Part shown: one piece after another, positions 38,387-50,562 of the stretch
How the letters are laid out: the number at the start of each line of letters is the position of its first letter
Numbering within the stretch: the stretch's first letter is position 1
Assembly: GCA_027627225.1 (NCBI GenBank)
Contig: CM051024.1
Span: 43,580,847 to 43,644,846 of the forward strand
Length of the DNA: 64,000 nucleotides
Direction of reading: 5' to 3'
From: Congeria kusceri
Taxonomy: Eukaryota; Mollusca; Bivalvia; Myida; Dreissenidae
The notes under the pieces: generated by a model
What the model was told of the DNA's origin: nothing
The model's input: only the letters and a program-made list of their open reading frames with translations
Database searches by the model: none
Position numbers and translations under genes: made by a program

Positions 38387-38523
38387 CTTTGGCCCAGGCG
38401 TCATATGCTGACTGTCCATTGCTGGATGTGGCACGAAACACGAACTTCCATACGCCGGACTCTAAGACGGATACCGTCAGTGGCCTCTCATGGTAGAATG
38501 GCGGGCTGGAACAGTGATTTTTG
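38387..38523 (-). CDS. Secreted family copy 2, exon 2
   Basis: Same length (137 bases) and phases as copy 1. It encodes KNHCSSPPFYHERPLTVSVL and GVWKFVFRATSSNG. Confidence 0.65.
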
Positions 38524-39063
38524 CTTTGATATATTTTCAAAACTCAGGTAATTCAACGAGGTGCAGAATGTCACTTCAAGGTGTCAATAATTGATTTTGT
38601 AATTATGGTAGAATGGAGGGCTAAACATGTCTATGTAGGGACGAGGATATGAAATCGACTGAAGCGATTATGCTGCATACAACATGCAACGTTTGCCATA
38701 CACGTTGTTCCATGTGTTTTATTGGTTGATATTAGTTATGTCACAACGAAGGAAAACTAACTTCAGTGATACCGCTGATAGCGTTTATTGAATACTTACC
38801 TAGCTAGAATATGTTATATATGCACATGCAATATTTGTACTATTTATGAATCATATATTCTGAATTATTTTAGCATAAAACACGTTTTATTTCACAACAG
38901 AATTGCGCTTAGTAACACAATAGAAACAACACAAAACCATCACAAAACTCGCCTGCATGTATGATTAAAAATGGGTCACTTTGAAACAGTTTAAACTGGT
39001 TTAAAGGGCTGCCGAACCTCACAATTGGCCTAGACAATAATAATAATAATAATAATATCTGAC

Positions 39064-39278
39064 ATATCATCTAGCAATGTCGAAATTCCAGACTGGCCTT
39101 GTTTAATGGTCCGCACATTGTCGTTCGTTTTTAGAAGTTCTTTCTCAATTAAATCAATCTTTGCCGTTAGATTATAGCACGCCAATTCCTTTGGATTCCA
39201 CGGTTCAGAAATACGACCAACAGCGGGTGTACCTAGCAGTCCGAGTATCGTAAATATCTTCAACAATGTCACATCCAT
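39064..39278 (-). CDS. Secreted family copy 2, exon 1
   Basis: MDVTLLKIFTILGLLGTPAV then [20 protein letters not shown]. Same 215-base length as copy 1, donor GATAT|GTCAGA. Confidence 0.65.
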
Positions 39279-39289
39279 TTTGGTCGATT

Positions 39290-41182
39290 ATTTGTTATTT
39301 TGTTGAAATATTTTACTAAAGGTATTTTTTGTTTTATTTACTATGATGTGAAATAATGCTCTTTCAAAATTCTGTTGGCGTGTTGCTTAATCTGCTCTCT
39401 ACCCTGCAATTGTTTTATAAACACATAGTTTAGATGTCGACAGGAACGTAGCTCGTCCTCTGCTATTCATCATTAATCTCAATTTTGGCCTTCTGAATTA
39501 AAAAATCATTTGTTTAGCATACTCGCAAAAGTTTGAATGTATGCATTTAGAGTAAGATTATGTTTGTAATAGTTATACTAATATGAGGGTGCGGGGTAGA
39601 TACTATGGTACTGAAATTTGCACTCTTTACTTCAATGACACTAGAATGAGTGTCAAATACAGATTTAATAACACTTATCCACAAACAGAGCAATTGATCG
39701 GATCTACAATAGTAGCCAAAGTGCCTTGGGTTTTCCTTACAACTGTATAACATTGCTGCAATCCAGTACAGGTACGTGTATGCCTTCCTCAATCATCATG
39801 AAACCAGATGTCTATGTTTGTGTCTGAATTTGTTGCCGGCAATCGTCCGAGACGTAAGCTTTGTTTACAACAGAAAATCACGATCATGGTGAATTTCGAA
39901 AGAATGTAAACAGGTCTTTTCTCAAACAATATCGTATATTTCGCGGCAGGTGCATAATGCAAAGATTATCACGTAATGTGTTCAGCTATTAACCCAAAAC
40001 GGGTCTAACGTTAAACTGTTGCAAACGAAAAAATTATAAAGTTGTTAAAGAACAACATATTTTTCCTTAAAATATTCAGTTTTAAACATATGTATGTTTA
40101 CCGGGAAGAAATTTAATCTAAACATATTCATCGACGGGATTATTAACACGAATAATGCTTTGCGTTGGTAGAATGGTAGAATATTATTTATTAAAGTGAC
40201 CTATGCTATAAAAATACAAACATACATCAATTTACAAATATGTTCATTAAACACCCGTCCATATGGGTGTATAAACCGCTGTCAAACAATATATTGCATG
40301 GAACATAATAGTTTTTTAATGAATATAATTACAAGTGTACAAACAAGACAATATGGCAATACAAAATGAAACAAAAGCAGCTTTCAAGTTAAGAATAATT
40401 ATATTTCGGTTCGACAAATGCAATTTCTTGCGTCTAAGCACATATGCCTGTTTAAGGTATCTTTAAAGTTTTTTGTGTATATACTCGTTTAATAATAATT
40501 CTAGTTTACTATTACTAGAACTTGCGAAAAATCGTCGTTATGCAGTAAGTTGTCATAATGTTTTCATATATTAATTACACGCTAGAAGAAAATGTTGTTC
40601 AGATTCCACTTCGTTGCTGTTACACAACTAGCACGGTTAGTCAGACAAACAGTTCTTTTATGTAGCGTTGGAAAGAACGGTAGTCTGAGAACTTTTCATT
40701 ATGCACAGTGTGCTTCATTTAATAAACAAATGTGTAATGAAAAGGTATTTTATAATGTCGCAAAAATCCATTTTAGATTAGCCTATGAAAGTCACAGTTA
40801 TTATTCTCTTCAGTGAAAATTTGAGCTTTGGTAAATTTATAATCAAAATATGGTCAATTAAGAAGATTCTGTTCGCTTTTACCTGGATAAAAACACTAAC
40901 ACAAATATACATCATACACGACACAGCCACACACTTTGGCCTTTTTAATTTCTGAACAATTCACTTAGGTTTTTAATTGAATCAATCTAGCCCATTTATG
41001 CCATGGAGGACGCATCAAAATTTCTAAAACTGTGTTTTGGTAAGAATGATAGAGTATGATAGGACAAACTAAGGTGAAAGTTAGTTTAACACAATTACGT
41101 CAACAATCATCTACAAAACGAATTTGAAAAATTCTGACATATTAGTATGATGCGAATCTTAAAATCTAGGTCTGTAAAATAC
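39290..41182. other. 5' flank of copy 2 (duplicated block)
   Basis: Aligns with the 5' flank of copy 1. Two insertions are visible against that flank: about 100 bases near 39655-39755 and about 65 bases near 40627-40692. Confidence 0.7.
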
Positions 41183-41466
41183 ATAGAGAATACTAGGTTA
41201 GTGTTGAATAAAGATACATTTATTTAGCAAGGCTTGGAAAACCTGAACCACGACCCTTGGCGAGTGGTTCTCTTTTTCGTGCCGAGCAAATAAAGTTCTC
41301 TTTATTCAATACTTACCTAGTATTATATTTATCCCATCATTTCTTGTCTTTATTTTAAAACATTAACGAAAGAAAACACACAAAATATTACGAAAAACAT
41401 GTGTTGAAATAAAGCAAAGTTTATTCCATGAGGGTTTAGTTCCTCAATGCACGCCTGATGATGGGA
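41183..41466. mobile_element. Insertion flanked by TAAAATAC, absent from the paralogous block
   Basis: TAAAATAC occurs at 41175-41182 and again at 41467-41474. The equivalent position near 36555 has a single copy and no insert, so this is a clean filled-site and empty-site pair with an 8-base target duplication. Inside, AATACTAGGTTAGTGTTGAA (41189) pairs with TTCAATACTTACCTAGTATT (41305-41324) as a near-perfect inverted repeat, and TTATCCCATCAT pairs with ATGATGGGATAA further in. Eight-base duplications are typical of hAT elements, but there are no terminal repeats at the very ends, so the class is uncertain. Confidence 0.7.
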
Positions 41467-42053
41467 TAAAATACAATATTTATAAAAAAAATATTGGTTT
41501 GTGGCTTCTTGTCATTGTGCCGAACGATATAACACTAGCTAATGTATGCCTTGGTTATGATTCCAATTGCAAATGATACCCGGTTTTAAGCCAACTGCTT
41601 TTGTACTTAACATCATCTTACCGTTTTTTTTTCAAGATTTACCTGCCGATATTACAACAACATTGATGAAAAAGATTGTATATGTTAATTGCATCTAAAA
41701 CATTAAATCCATTTTTGAAGGTTTATACATTTCCGCATATTAAATAATCACATAAATGCAGTTTTAAGATAAGTTTCCTTTTTGAAATAACCCATTGTTT
41801 TGACATGTTATTATGTACTTAAAACACCAAATAAAATTAATTGCTTCCATATCAATTGAACTTTTGTAGTATGAATACATTAGATTGATAATTAAGTAAC
41901 ACATATTTACAAGACAAATCAAATGTCTAAATATGATTCCTACCAAAGTCAATATGAATGAGTAAATACAACATATTAATAATGTTGAAACAGCAAGGAA
42001 GTAATAACAAGAACATCGGTTAATTAAAATCATTATGTCGAAGAAGGTTAGTT

Positions 42054-42175
42054 TTATATGCACACAAACACGGCCATGTAATCAGCCAGGCCAAACTATC
42101 GCCTGTTGTAAAAGTCATCCGAGTTCATGTCCGAGTATATGAACTGCGGGTAACTAGGGTGGTCGTCACAGGCCC
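42054..42175 (-). pseudogene. Orphan 3' fragment of secreted-family exon 3 (downstream of copy 3)
   Basis: The minus strand encodes ACDDHPSYPQFIYSDMNSDD, FYNRR, an in-frame stop where intact copies have Gln, then FGLADYMAVFVCI. Its flank (TTATGTCGAAGAAGGTTAG) matches the flank of the real exon 3 in copy 2, so this is likely the old gene end left behind when a second exon 3 was inserted. Confidence 0.75.
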
Positions 42176-42229
42176 AATAATAACGAAAAGAACATCGATT
42201 ATTTGAGTTTATTCTGCTGAAGAGAAGTT

Positions 42230-42720
42230 TTATATGTTCACAAACACGGCCATGTAATCAGCCAAGCCAAACTGTCGCCTGTTGTAAAAGTCGTCCGAGT
42301 TGATGTCAGAGTATATGAACTGGGGGTAACTAGGGTGGTCATCCCAGGCACAAAATGGTCCATTTTCTACAACAGCAACATAACCTCTGTCTTTGTCGCA
42401 ACCGCCATAGTTTGTGTTAATGTGAAATCGTCGGCTGATTTTGTCACCTTCATATCCGAAAATTGAAAAGTGATTGTATGATGCAGTAGCAGTGAGACCA
42501 GTCCAGCTGGAAGTAAGAACCCTTGTGCTTGCAAACCAGTCCATCTTGGATGAGCCACGGCCGTTAAAAACAACATAGGCTACTTCCCTGTTTTCTTTGT
42601 AGAGTGAAAACTTCACATAATTGATGGCGAGATTGTGCCACGTGTCCAAGGCAGGATCGCGATAGTGACTGGACAGGGAGCGGGCCATTGACAGTGGCTT
42701 GACATCAGAGGTTCCGGTTC
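42230..42720 (-). CDS. Secreted family copy 3, exon 3
   Basis: The acceptor CGTTTCACAG precedes GA ACC GGA ACC (TGTSDVKPLSMARSL). Open to the stop at 42230-42232. It differs from copy 1 mainly in the ASTRVLTSSWTGLTATASYN segment. Confidence 0.75.
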
Positions 42721-44568
42721 CTGTGAAACGTATGATTTAAATAATATCATCAACAATCACCTCAAAACTTGTTGAATTATATTATACTTAGTTTAAACGT
42801 TTTGATTTTAGCTCGATTATATCGAAAGCCATTAGACATTCTCGAGTCCGATTCCTGAAAAAAAACAGTGCTTGGTGTCTTTGGAATTATAAGTTATAAA
42901 TTATACTTGAATTAAGATATTCACTGGAATTGTGCTACACTTAATCTACACTCTTTACGATTGTTTGACTAGAAAGTGCCCAGGCCATGGACGTTGGCTT
43001 TACATCAGATACACATTGTTCTGGTACGCAGCGAATATATGCAAACTAAATAAAAATATTAATTCTATTTATAACTGTAAATGTATTTATAATTTCAACA
43101 CATTTCTGACAGTTGAACAATTAAAACGGTGCAGTCTGTGATATCAATATAAACAAAGTGAAAATACAATAAGAAATACAAGATTGGCTACTTAAAGTCA
43201 TTTGGTCCGCTTTGAATTAACACTATTTGAAAATAACAAAAAAAAAATTGTTGTCAGAATACAAGTATATTGACAAAGGCATAGTTTTCCATGCCTAACC
43301 ATACTGATAAACATTTGTATACGTAAACACTTTCTGAAAATGTGTATTTTGTTGATAATATTGTGAATGAAATCGACACGAAATTCAAACGTTGGTTGAG
43401 TGGAAAATATCCGGATATGTTTTTTTGAGGCCTCATTATGCATTACTGATGGCCTTTTAAAACACAAAACGTAATACACGTGTTCTCTAAATCGCAAAGT
43501 TAAGTATGGTTTAACACTTGTCAGATTTGTAAACAGATTCTGTGTTGCTAAACGGTTTACATGGCTGACAATATTTTATTTCGATACAAAAAACGTTGAA
43601 AATTTAGAAATAATAAAATTTGGAGACATTTAAATGTAAGTGGATTTCGTATCAGTAATTTAGCAATATTATATCAAATGTAGATGAACGAGTGGTGACA
43701 TATGTAAAAATTTCAAAACATTACCTTTGGCCCAGGCGTTATACACTAACTGGCCATTGCTGGATGTGGCACGAAACACCATCTTCCATCCATTGGATTC
43801 CAAGACTGCAACCACCAATGGCTTCTCATGGTAGAATGGCGGGCTAGAACAGTGATTTATGCTTAGATATATTTTCAAAACTCAAGACGTCTTTAAAGAA
43901 GGTATGTACGATCTTAAAATAGACATAGTGACATAAATTAAAACAACCCGATAGAGTTCATAACTATATATTTTGATTTAAAATGGAAGAAAAGTAAATA
44001 AGAACCATTGTTGTAAAACGCATAAATGGCTACTTTTTAATCACAAACTATTTTCCGAGTGTACATACGGAAACTCCAATACATGTGGCAGTTGTTTTAG
44101 GTTACACAACATTAATAAACGATGCAAAAGTCGACACTCATATATGTTGATTTATTCGATAGTTTAGTGTTTCCTTCGTCATGTTATGTTTATTTGTCTG
44201 CTTTCAAGTTATATAGTCACTTTCATCAGCTTATTTGGAAAATAATTGATATAAAAGATCGTACATATACACTTAAATGGATTGTGTAATTTTATTTTAA
44301 CTATTTTCTCGTAACATAATTAGTATCATTAATTTACACTATGTCACAAAAGCGGAATATACATAGTTCTTCAATACTTACACGTCACCCAGTAAAGTAG
44401 ACAGACCGGTTTGTCCTTGAGATAAGATGAGATCTTCTCCTCCATTTCTTTAACTCTTTCTGTCAGCTTGTAACATGTTAAGTCTTTCGGACTGAAAGGT
44501 TCCGTCAAAGCACAGAGTGTGCATTTCATCAATAACCCCAATTTGACAGCCGTATGCAACCACAACAT
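42230..44568 (-). CDS. Secreted-family copy 3 (diverged, rearranged first exon)
   Basis: The exons are about 44384-44568, 43725-43861 and 42230-42720. Exons 2 and 3 are open and keep the family core (NHCSSPPFYHEKPLVVAV, AYVVFNGRGSSKMDWF, NYGGCDKDRGYVAV, FCAWDDHPSYPQFIYS). Exon 1 encodes MLWLHTAVKLGLLMKCTLCA (signal-peptide-like) then EPFSPKDLTCYKLTERVKEM, after which about ten residues found in the other copies are missing and the family motif QGQTGLSTLLGD lies in another frame. The strong donor GACGT|GTAAGT fits that shifted frame. An overlapping weaker donor, GAC|GTGTAA, keeps the ATG frame and joins exon 2 correctly, giving about 270 residues. It may be functional with an altered stalk, or a pseudogene. 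Confidence 0.6.
43725..43861 (-). CDS. Secreted family copy 3, exon 2
   Basis: 137 bases with the same phases as copies 1 and 2. The donor AAAG|GTAATG is better than in the other copies. Confidence 0.72.
44384..44568 (-). CDS. Secreted family copy 3, exon 1 (frame uncertain)
   Basis: ATG at 44568. The exon ends either at 44384 (donor GTGTAA, frame kept) or at 44382 (donor GTAAGT, frame of the family motif but not of the ATG). Confidence 0.5.
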
Positions 44569-45029
44569 GGTCAGTAAGCTAAAAGTAATACCTTAAATTA
44601 GAAAGACGCCGAATATTTGTTTTCCTAATTATGTAGAAAATTCTCATATACTATCCAACCAGAGGCAATGACCCACAACAACTTATAGCTGTTTCTGTGG
44701 TTTTAAAGCCCCGTGTATGTTTGCATTGTTAAGCAATGTTTATTAAGGCATTATATGTTACAACGACGTCGTATGTTACAACCGGCATTATATGTTACAA
44801 ATCGTCATTATATGTTACACAGTTTGCCAAAATAATGAGTGGCATCATATTGACAACATAGGTTACAGCAGGTGCATTAAGTGTTAGAACCCGGCATAAC
44901 ATGATACAACATTAAGGAATATCGAACATATAAATATGAAACCGAAATAATAATTACCAAATAAATACAGTTCAAATTAAAGTTCATTATTATCGTCAGC
45001 AGCAACATTAGCAGCATATATAACATCAG

Positions 45030-45250
45030 CAGCAGCACTAACAAAATCATCATCATCATCATCGTGGTCATCATCATCATCATCATCGTCATCATCATCG
45101 TCATCATCGTTATCATCATCATCATCATCATCATCATCATTATCATCATCATCACCACCATCATTATCATCACCATCAACAACAACAACAACAATAACAA
45201 CATCAAAATCATCAAAAAACAAATACATCATCATTATTAATAACAACAAC
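45030..45250. repeat. ATC/CATCAT trinucleotide tract, left arm
   Basis: Long CATCAT runs with scattered CGT and CAC. Mirror partner of the tract at 48290-48700. Poly-Met and poly-Asp frames are artefacts. Confidence 0.92.
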
Positions 45251-45267
45251 ATCGGCACCATGGTGAC

Positions 45268-47100
45268 TTTTTAGCTCACCTGAGCACAACTTCTCTGAAA
45301 CCACTGGGTGGAGTTTAACCCAACATTGCAGGAATGTTTCTGGGGTTGTCCTACCAAATTCCTTCAATTGAAAGGAATATCTGGAAAGCCGAAGCTGCAT
45401 TATGTGATGCCCCGGCATGTGTCCCAGCACTCCTGCCTAATTAGCTTCTACAGACGTGTCGAAAATTAGGGCAAATTTTAGTCATAGCTGCAAATTCAAT
45501 TTGCAGCTATTTGTTTTGTACTGAAATATGTTTAATTTTGGTGTGGTCTTGTGCTATGGGGGGAGTAGTTTGACCGTACATGGCTATATAGGCAACTTTG
45601 ACAATCTTTACATCAGAAACCACTCACTGGACTTCAAAATAATTTCACAGAATTGGTTCTTGGATGATCCTCTACCAAATTTCTTCAAATAATTTTGATT
45701 CGTTGAAAAGCATGTCCACCAGGTGGTGGGGGAGGATTGGTCTTTATTATATTGGCAACTTTGACAGTCTTCACCAGAACGATATAAATCATTATTACTT
45801 TATTTCAGACAGAGACTAAGTCAATTGGAATATACATTAGCCAGTTGTTTATGCCAGCTTATAAGACCAGAGTATTAGATCCACTGTAAACAGTGAAAGT
45901 TCCACCATAAAAACAATGTGCAGTTTACAAGATTTATTTATTGATTACTTTTTGTTTGCTGTAGAAAATGTTACCGAGTTGTTGCCGTTTGAAAAAAAAA
46001 TACTATGTACACTATTGAGTTTATTTACAAATTTCAGGAAAGTGTTTATGTGCCTAGACATTGAACGGCATAGAACTTCACCGAAATGCTGAAATGCCCA
46101 AAGGGATGTTTTGCATAATTCAGCTAGTACTCTTACATCACTATTTTATATTGCTTTTGATAGCACTGTTTAAAATATTGTGCTCATTGTCTTTAAATGT
46201 GCAAGAAGTGTGCTGGAAGATAACATTCAAATGCAGCAATTCCCTTTCAAGATTAAATAGTTAACGCAATATATTATTTTCTGTATAATATGTATCATAT
46301 ATTTGGCATCATCTTCATAAAACCAATGTATCAAATGCTATAAATTTCCAACTACTAGTATGTACCTGGAATGGTCATGTTATTCAAACACATTTTACAT
46401 AAATGTTCAGTGTATGACCTTCAGCGAAATAATTGCATTTGGAAATACATATAATTTCACAGGAAAGATCATTGGATGACCTCTAGATAAATTATCCTTG
46501 GATAACCTCCAGATAAATTCTTTCAAATTAATTTTTTAATTCATAACAAACATGGCTGTCAGTGGGAAAGGGCAGTTTGTACATGGCTATATTGAGAGAA
46601 TCTTCTTGTCTGAAAACACAAACAACTAAGTTTACAGAAATGTTCTTTAGTTAACCCTCTACCAAATCCGTTATATCCATTTGATTTAATTAAAAAAGGA
46701 TTCACCATCTGGGGGTGAAACAGTTTTCTTTCTATGGCTATATTGAAAAATTAAAAAATCTTCTTGTCTGAAACCGCTTACAGAAATAAAAAAACAACAA
46801 CAACAAACAACAACACAAAAACAAATGCACAGAAATGTTCCATGGTGATCATTCACCAAATTCCTTCAAATCGTTGTGATTTTGATTTTTAAAAAAACAT
46901 GGCCGTCAGGACAGTTTTCCTTAAATGGCTACATTAAAAAGTTGGAAAACGTTCTTGTTTGAAACCACTTACTGGATTTGGAAATAATTTCACAGAAAGT
47001 ATCCTTTACAAAAAAAACCCATAAAAGTCCTATTAAGTCTTTTAAAAGACATAGCGACAAGTTTTTTTCTTGACAGGAACGACTGATTGGATTTCAAAAT
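45268..47100 (-). repeat. Modular repeat, reverse orientation, inside the inverted-repeat structure
   Basis: It starts TTTTAGCTCACCTGAGCAC, the inverted form of the right end of the 17-18-kb element (GTGCTCAGGTGAGCTAAAA). Degenerate modules with TTCTTGTCTGAAACC and ACATGGCCGTCAG follow at several points to about 47.1 kb. Confidence 0.55.
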
Positions 47101-47331
47101 AACCTCAAACGAGTCATTATTGGCTTGTTCTTCCAAATTCCTTTAAAATAGTTAGAAATGATTAGAAATTAATGTAACCACCATTAAGGGTCCAATTCTA
47201 GGTCGAAACATATAAAAATTCGTTTTAGATTTAAATCGTAATTGGTGATAAAAGTACGTGTAGTAAAATTATTTTTAAGCGCTCCATGATATAACATAAA
47301 CTTACATTGATATTCTTCAGTGTTTTGAAAA

Positions 47332-48180
47332 CAAGAGGCACGCGAGTGCCTGTAACACTCCACCGGCTTATTTATTAAGGAGCGTCAGAAGCAAAAGGAC
47401 CTCGATATAAGGAGTAAATGCCCCACACTTTGACGGCAATTATATTTTTGTTAACGAATCAAAATAATTCAAAGTATTATGCTAAAGAGCCAACCACCTA
47501 AGGAACATTTCTGCGAAATTAATTAGAAATCGAAGCAGTGGTTTCTGTATTGAAGTTTTAAATATACCCATTTTAGGACAATTGTTTCCTTCTCCTGACT
47601 GTTATGTTGTTCAACAGAGCAGAACCATTTGAGCAACTTTGGTACAGGACCAACTGAGGAACATTAATGTGATTTCTTTTACGAAATCCAAACATGACAA
47701 AAAGATAAAGATTTTCAAGGTTTTCGATATAGCCGAAAAAGGAAAAATGGCCCCCCCCCCCCCCCCCCGGCGGTCATCATCAGAGCGAAACCATTAAGCA
47801 ACTTTGGTAGAGAATAACCCAAGGAACATTTCTGTGAAAAAAATTTGAAATCCAACCAGTGGTTACTGATAAGAAGATTGTCAGAGTTTTAAATATATAG
47901 TCATATAAAGAGAAATGGCCCCGCCCAACGGAGCGAAACCATTTGAGCAACTTCGGTAGTGGACCACCCAAGGATCATTTCTGTGAAATTATTTGGAAAT
48001 CTACGCAGGGGTTGAGGAGGAGATGTCGTTTTAAAGATTGTTCTATTTATAGCTCTGACGGCCATGTTTTTCAACAGAGCGAAACCATTTGAGAAACTTC
48101 GGTAGTGAACCACCCAATGAATATTTCTGTGAAATTATTTCGAAATACAACCAGTGATTTCTGACAATTTAAAATATATT
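47332..48180 (+). repeat. Modular repeat, forward orientation, inside the inverted-repeat structure
   Basis: It starts AACAAGAGGCACGCGAGTGC (like AACAAGAGGGCC at 17027), then modules with CCAAGGAACATTTCTGTGAA, CAACCAGTGGTTACTGATAA and GCGAAACCATTTGAGCAACT. A C-run lies at 47751-47768. Confidence 0.55.
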
Positions 48181-48289
48181 TTCCGTGATATTAAAACTGC
48201 AACAGTTTTATTGTTCTCTATTGTTTGTTAAAGAGATAATCTTTTCTTGTGTGTCTATAGTATTTAACATGGCAACAAAATCATGATAT

Positions 48290-48700
48290 AATGATGGTGG
48301 TAGTGATGATACTAATGATTAAGATATTAATGATAGTGATGATGAGTATGATGATAATGATGTTGATGATGAAGATGATGAAAATGCTACTGATGACGGT
48401 GACGATAATGATGATGATGATGATGACGACGACGACGATGATGCTGATGATGATGATGCTGCTGATGATGACTGTGATACTGATTATGATGATTATGGTG
48501 TTGACGATGATGGAGGTCGTGATAATTATGGTGATGGTGATAATGATGCTTATTAATATGATATAATATTCTGCTGCCAATGATGATGTAATATTCTGCT
48601 GCCAATGATGATATGATGATCATGATGATGTGATGATGATAATGATGATGATATTACTTATTATGGTGATGAGTATAATAACGGTGATACTAATTATGAC
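48290..48700. repeat. GAT trinucleotide tract, right arm
   Basis: ATGATGATGATG with GAC and GGT variants. A 30-base stretch, AATATTCTGCTGCCAATGAT, occurs twice in a row near 48565-48610. Confidence 0.92.
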
Positions 48701-49198
48701 AATCATGATGATGAATTTATGCTGCTACTGCTGACGATAATGATGAACTTTATACTGAACTGTATTAATTTGGTAATGATTATTTCGGTTTCATAGTTAT
48801 ATTTTCGATATTCCTCAAGATTGTAACATATAATGCCGGGTTGTAACATTTAATGCACGTGCTGTAACATATGTCGTTGATTTGTGTCAAATGATGCTAC
48901 TCATTTTTTTGCACATTTTGTAATATATAATGCCAATTTTTAACATATAATGCCGGTTGTAACATATGACGCCGTTGTAACATATAATGCCTTAATAAAT
49001 GTTTACTCGTCTACTCTTCAAGTATTCGTCAAGTGTTCTGCAGCTGCAGTAAGTGCCTTACGCCCAGCTAAAGACAGTTTTACTGTAATTTACTTGAAGG
49101 TTGTATTCGCATAACGCCCAATAAATTAATTGCAGTCAAGTGAAGGATACAATTAGTTTTAACTATAAGTGACACCAATATAATGATAATTATTATGA

Positions 49199-49312
49199 GG
49201 CGTTTCGTGGGAAACCCGGGCTCAATGCATGTGTGTCGCCCCGGACTGCACACGCAAATCCGGGACGACACTTTACGCACATGCATTCAACCCGATTTTC
49301 ACACGACCCGCC
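49199..49312. repeat. Fold-back element, copy 4 (short form)
   Basis: GGCGTTTCGTGGGAAACCCG at the left and ACACGACCCGCC at the right. The inner hairpin has lost part of one arm. About 114 bases. Confidence 0.8.
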
Positions 49313-49319
49313 TCATATG

Positions 49320-50480
49320 TTAATAGTTGTTGACATTAGTTTCTGAACAAACATTAGTTATCTAATAATGAGACACTGAATGAATTGTACTATAACCCTG
49401 CCGTGTTTTTATGAATTTGATATTTATTCAATATACATATTTATGTTAAATATGTTGGCTGGGCGGTCTTAATTGTTAAAATTAATGACTGTTTACATTT
49501 GTTATTATAATATAATTGGACAAGCCATAAAGTCCAATATGCTACTGACGGTCAACATATGCTTTATTGAAATCCAATGTTTCTTAATCAAACATCATGT
49601 TTTGGTGAGTTTAATTTACGAAAGCCTATTTGCATTGAATACATTAGTGTATATTGTATATGAGAAATACCTACCAAATGTATATTATACATATATATTT
49701 AACATTATAACATGCCGTTAACTTACATAGTTAAATGTGGATCGTCAAATATTCCGACAAGAATTTACCATTTACCTATTTTCTTATTTCAGGAAAAGTT
49801 GAAAAAAAAAAAAATACAATATATATATATATATATAAAGCCTATTGTTTCATCAACATTTTACGAAAATACCTGTTTAAGATTACCTACAACAATTAAG
49901 GTGACTAAAGAACAAATACACCGCTCACAATAAATGTTAATAATTTTGAAAATGGCCACTTAGAAAATATATTTAGTGTAACTATGCTGCCATTAAACAT
50001 TCGCTTGTTATATAGTTTGGCATCACTTGCAGATTATTGACCAATCAATAACCACCATCAACGTTGGCGACATGGTTTTCATCTTCATTACCTTGTCATG
50101 TCTTTCTTATTAGATTTTTTTATAATATGATCGCTCGTTTGCTATTTTCTGTTACTTGCATTGTTTATTGTTTATATGCCCGTAAAAAAACACAACAGCG
50201 GTTTTAATATCAATTATCCCAAAACGTATTGTAATGATTCGCGAAAGGTTTTTTGTTGTTTTGTTTGTTTGGATTTTTTGCCGTTTTTAACAGTATTTCA
50301 GTCATATCACGTTGGTCAGTTAACCTACTCACACTTTTCCTGCGCAAGCTTAGCCGATCTAAGCGGTTTACCCGTACTAAGTGCACATATCTGTGCCAGT
50401 AACTGACAACTACCCTACTTGAATCAGAGTAAGGGGGAGAATGGCCGTATAAATAATTTCATGACCAACCCCCACACAAG
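49320..50480. other. No recognised feature
   Basis: AT-rich DNA with an A-run and (TA)n at 49801-49838. No exon seen. Confidence 0.4.
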
Positions 50481-50485
50481 TTATG

Positions 50486-50562
50486 TGGCCGGGCTGGCGT
50501 TCGAACTCACGATCCCCGGATTGACGGTCCAGCGCTCTACCAACTGAGCTACCTGGGCCCGG
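50486..50562 (-). repeat. tRNA-like SINE head (Asp-like anticodon loop)
   Basis: The minus strand reads GGTAGCTCAGTTGGTAGAGC (good D arm and A box), an anticodon arm CTGGA-CCGTCAA-TCCGG with GTC in anticodon position, and GAGTTCGAACGCC (B box). The T stem and acceptor stem pair poorly, so this is probably a tRNA-derived SINE or pseudogene rather than a tRNA gene. Confidence 0.55.

Larger units (their letters stand above)
37168..39278 (-). pseudogene. Secreted-family copy 2, with a premature stop
   Basis: The exons are 39064-39278, 38387-38523 and 37168-37661, at positions equivalent to copy 1 and with the same phases. Exon 3 has an in-frame TAG at 37444-37446 where copies 1 and 3 have TGG (Trp in SSWPGL / SSWTGL), a single-base nonsense change. 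After it the frame is open to the normal stop (VGPYNFFSIDG ... ADYMAVCVHI), so the rest has not decayed much. A truncated 189-residue product lacking both core cysteines would result. Exon 1 has a slightly weaker donor (GTCAGA) than copy 1. It could be a recent pseudogene, a segregating null allele or a sequencing error. Confidence 0.72.
44739..48999. mobile_element. 4.26-kb structure bounded by inverted repeats of about 300 bp
   Basis: The left arm (44739-about 45030) and the reverse complement of the right arm (about 48715-48999) agree base for base over long stretches: TTTATTAAGGCATTATATGT at the outer edge, then ACAACCGGCATTATATGTTA, GAGGAATATCGAAAATATAA-like DNA, ATGAAACCGAAATAATAATT, ACAGTTCAAATTAAAGTTCA and TTATCGTCAGCAG. 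Each arm continues inward into a GAT/ATC trinucleotide tract. The outer arm is made of short repeats of TTATATGTTACAA. The inside (45270-48170) contains bivalve-type modular repeats, no transposase and no long ORF. It could be a large non-autonomous DNA transposon or an inverted duplication separated by later insertions. Confidence 0.7.

Noticed and set aside
44877..45261. Poly-Met and poly-Asp frames, and the mirrored ones at 48281-48623
   Set aside because: Translations of GAT/ATC trinucleotide tracts.
50486..50562. Functional tRNA-Asp gene
   Set aside because: D and anticodon arms look good, but the T stem and acceptor stem do not pair, and tandem SINE-like repeats follow.
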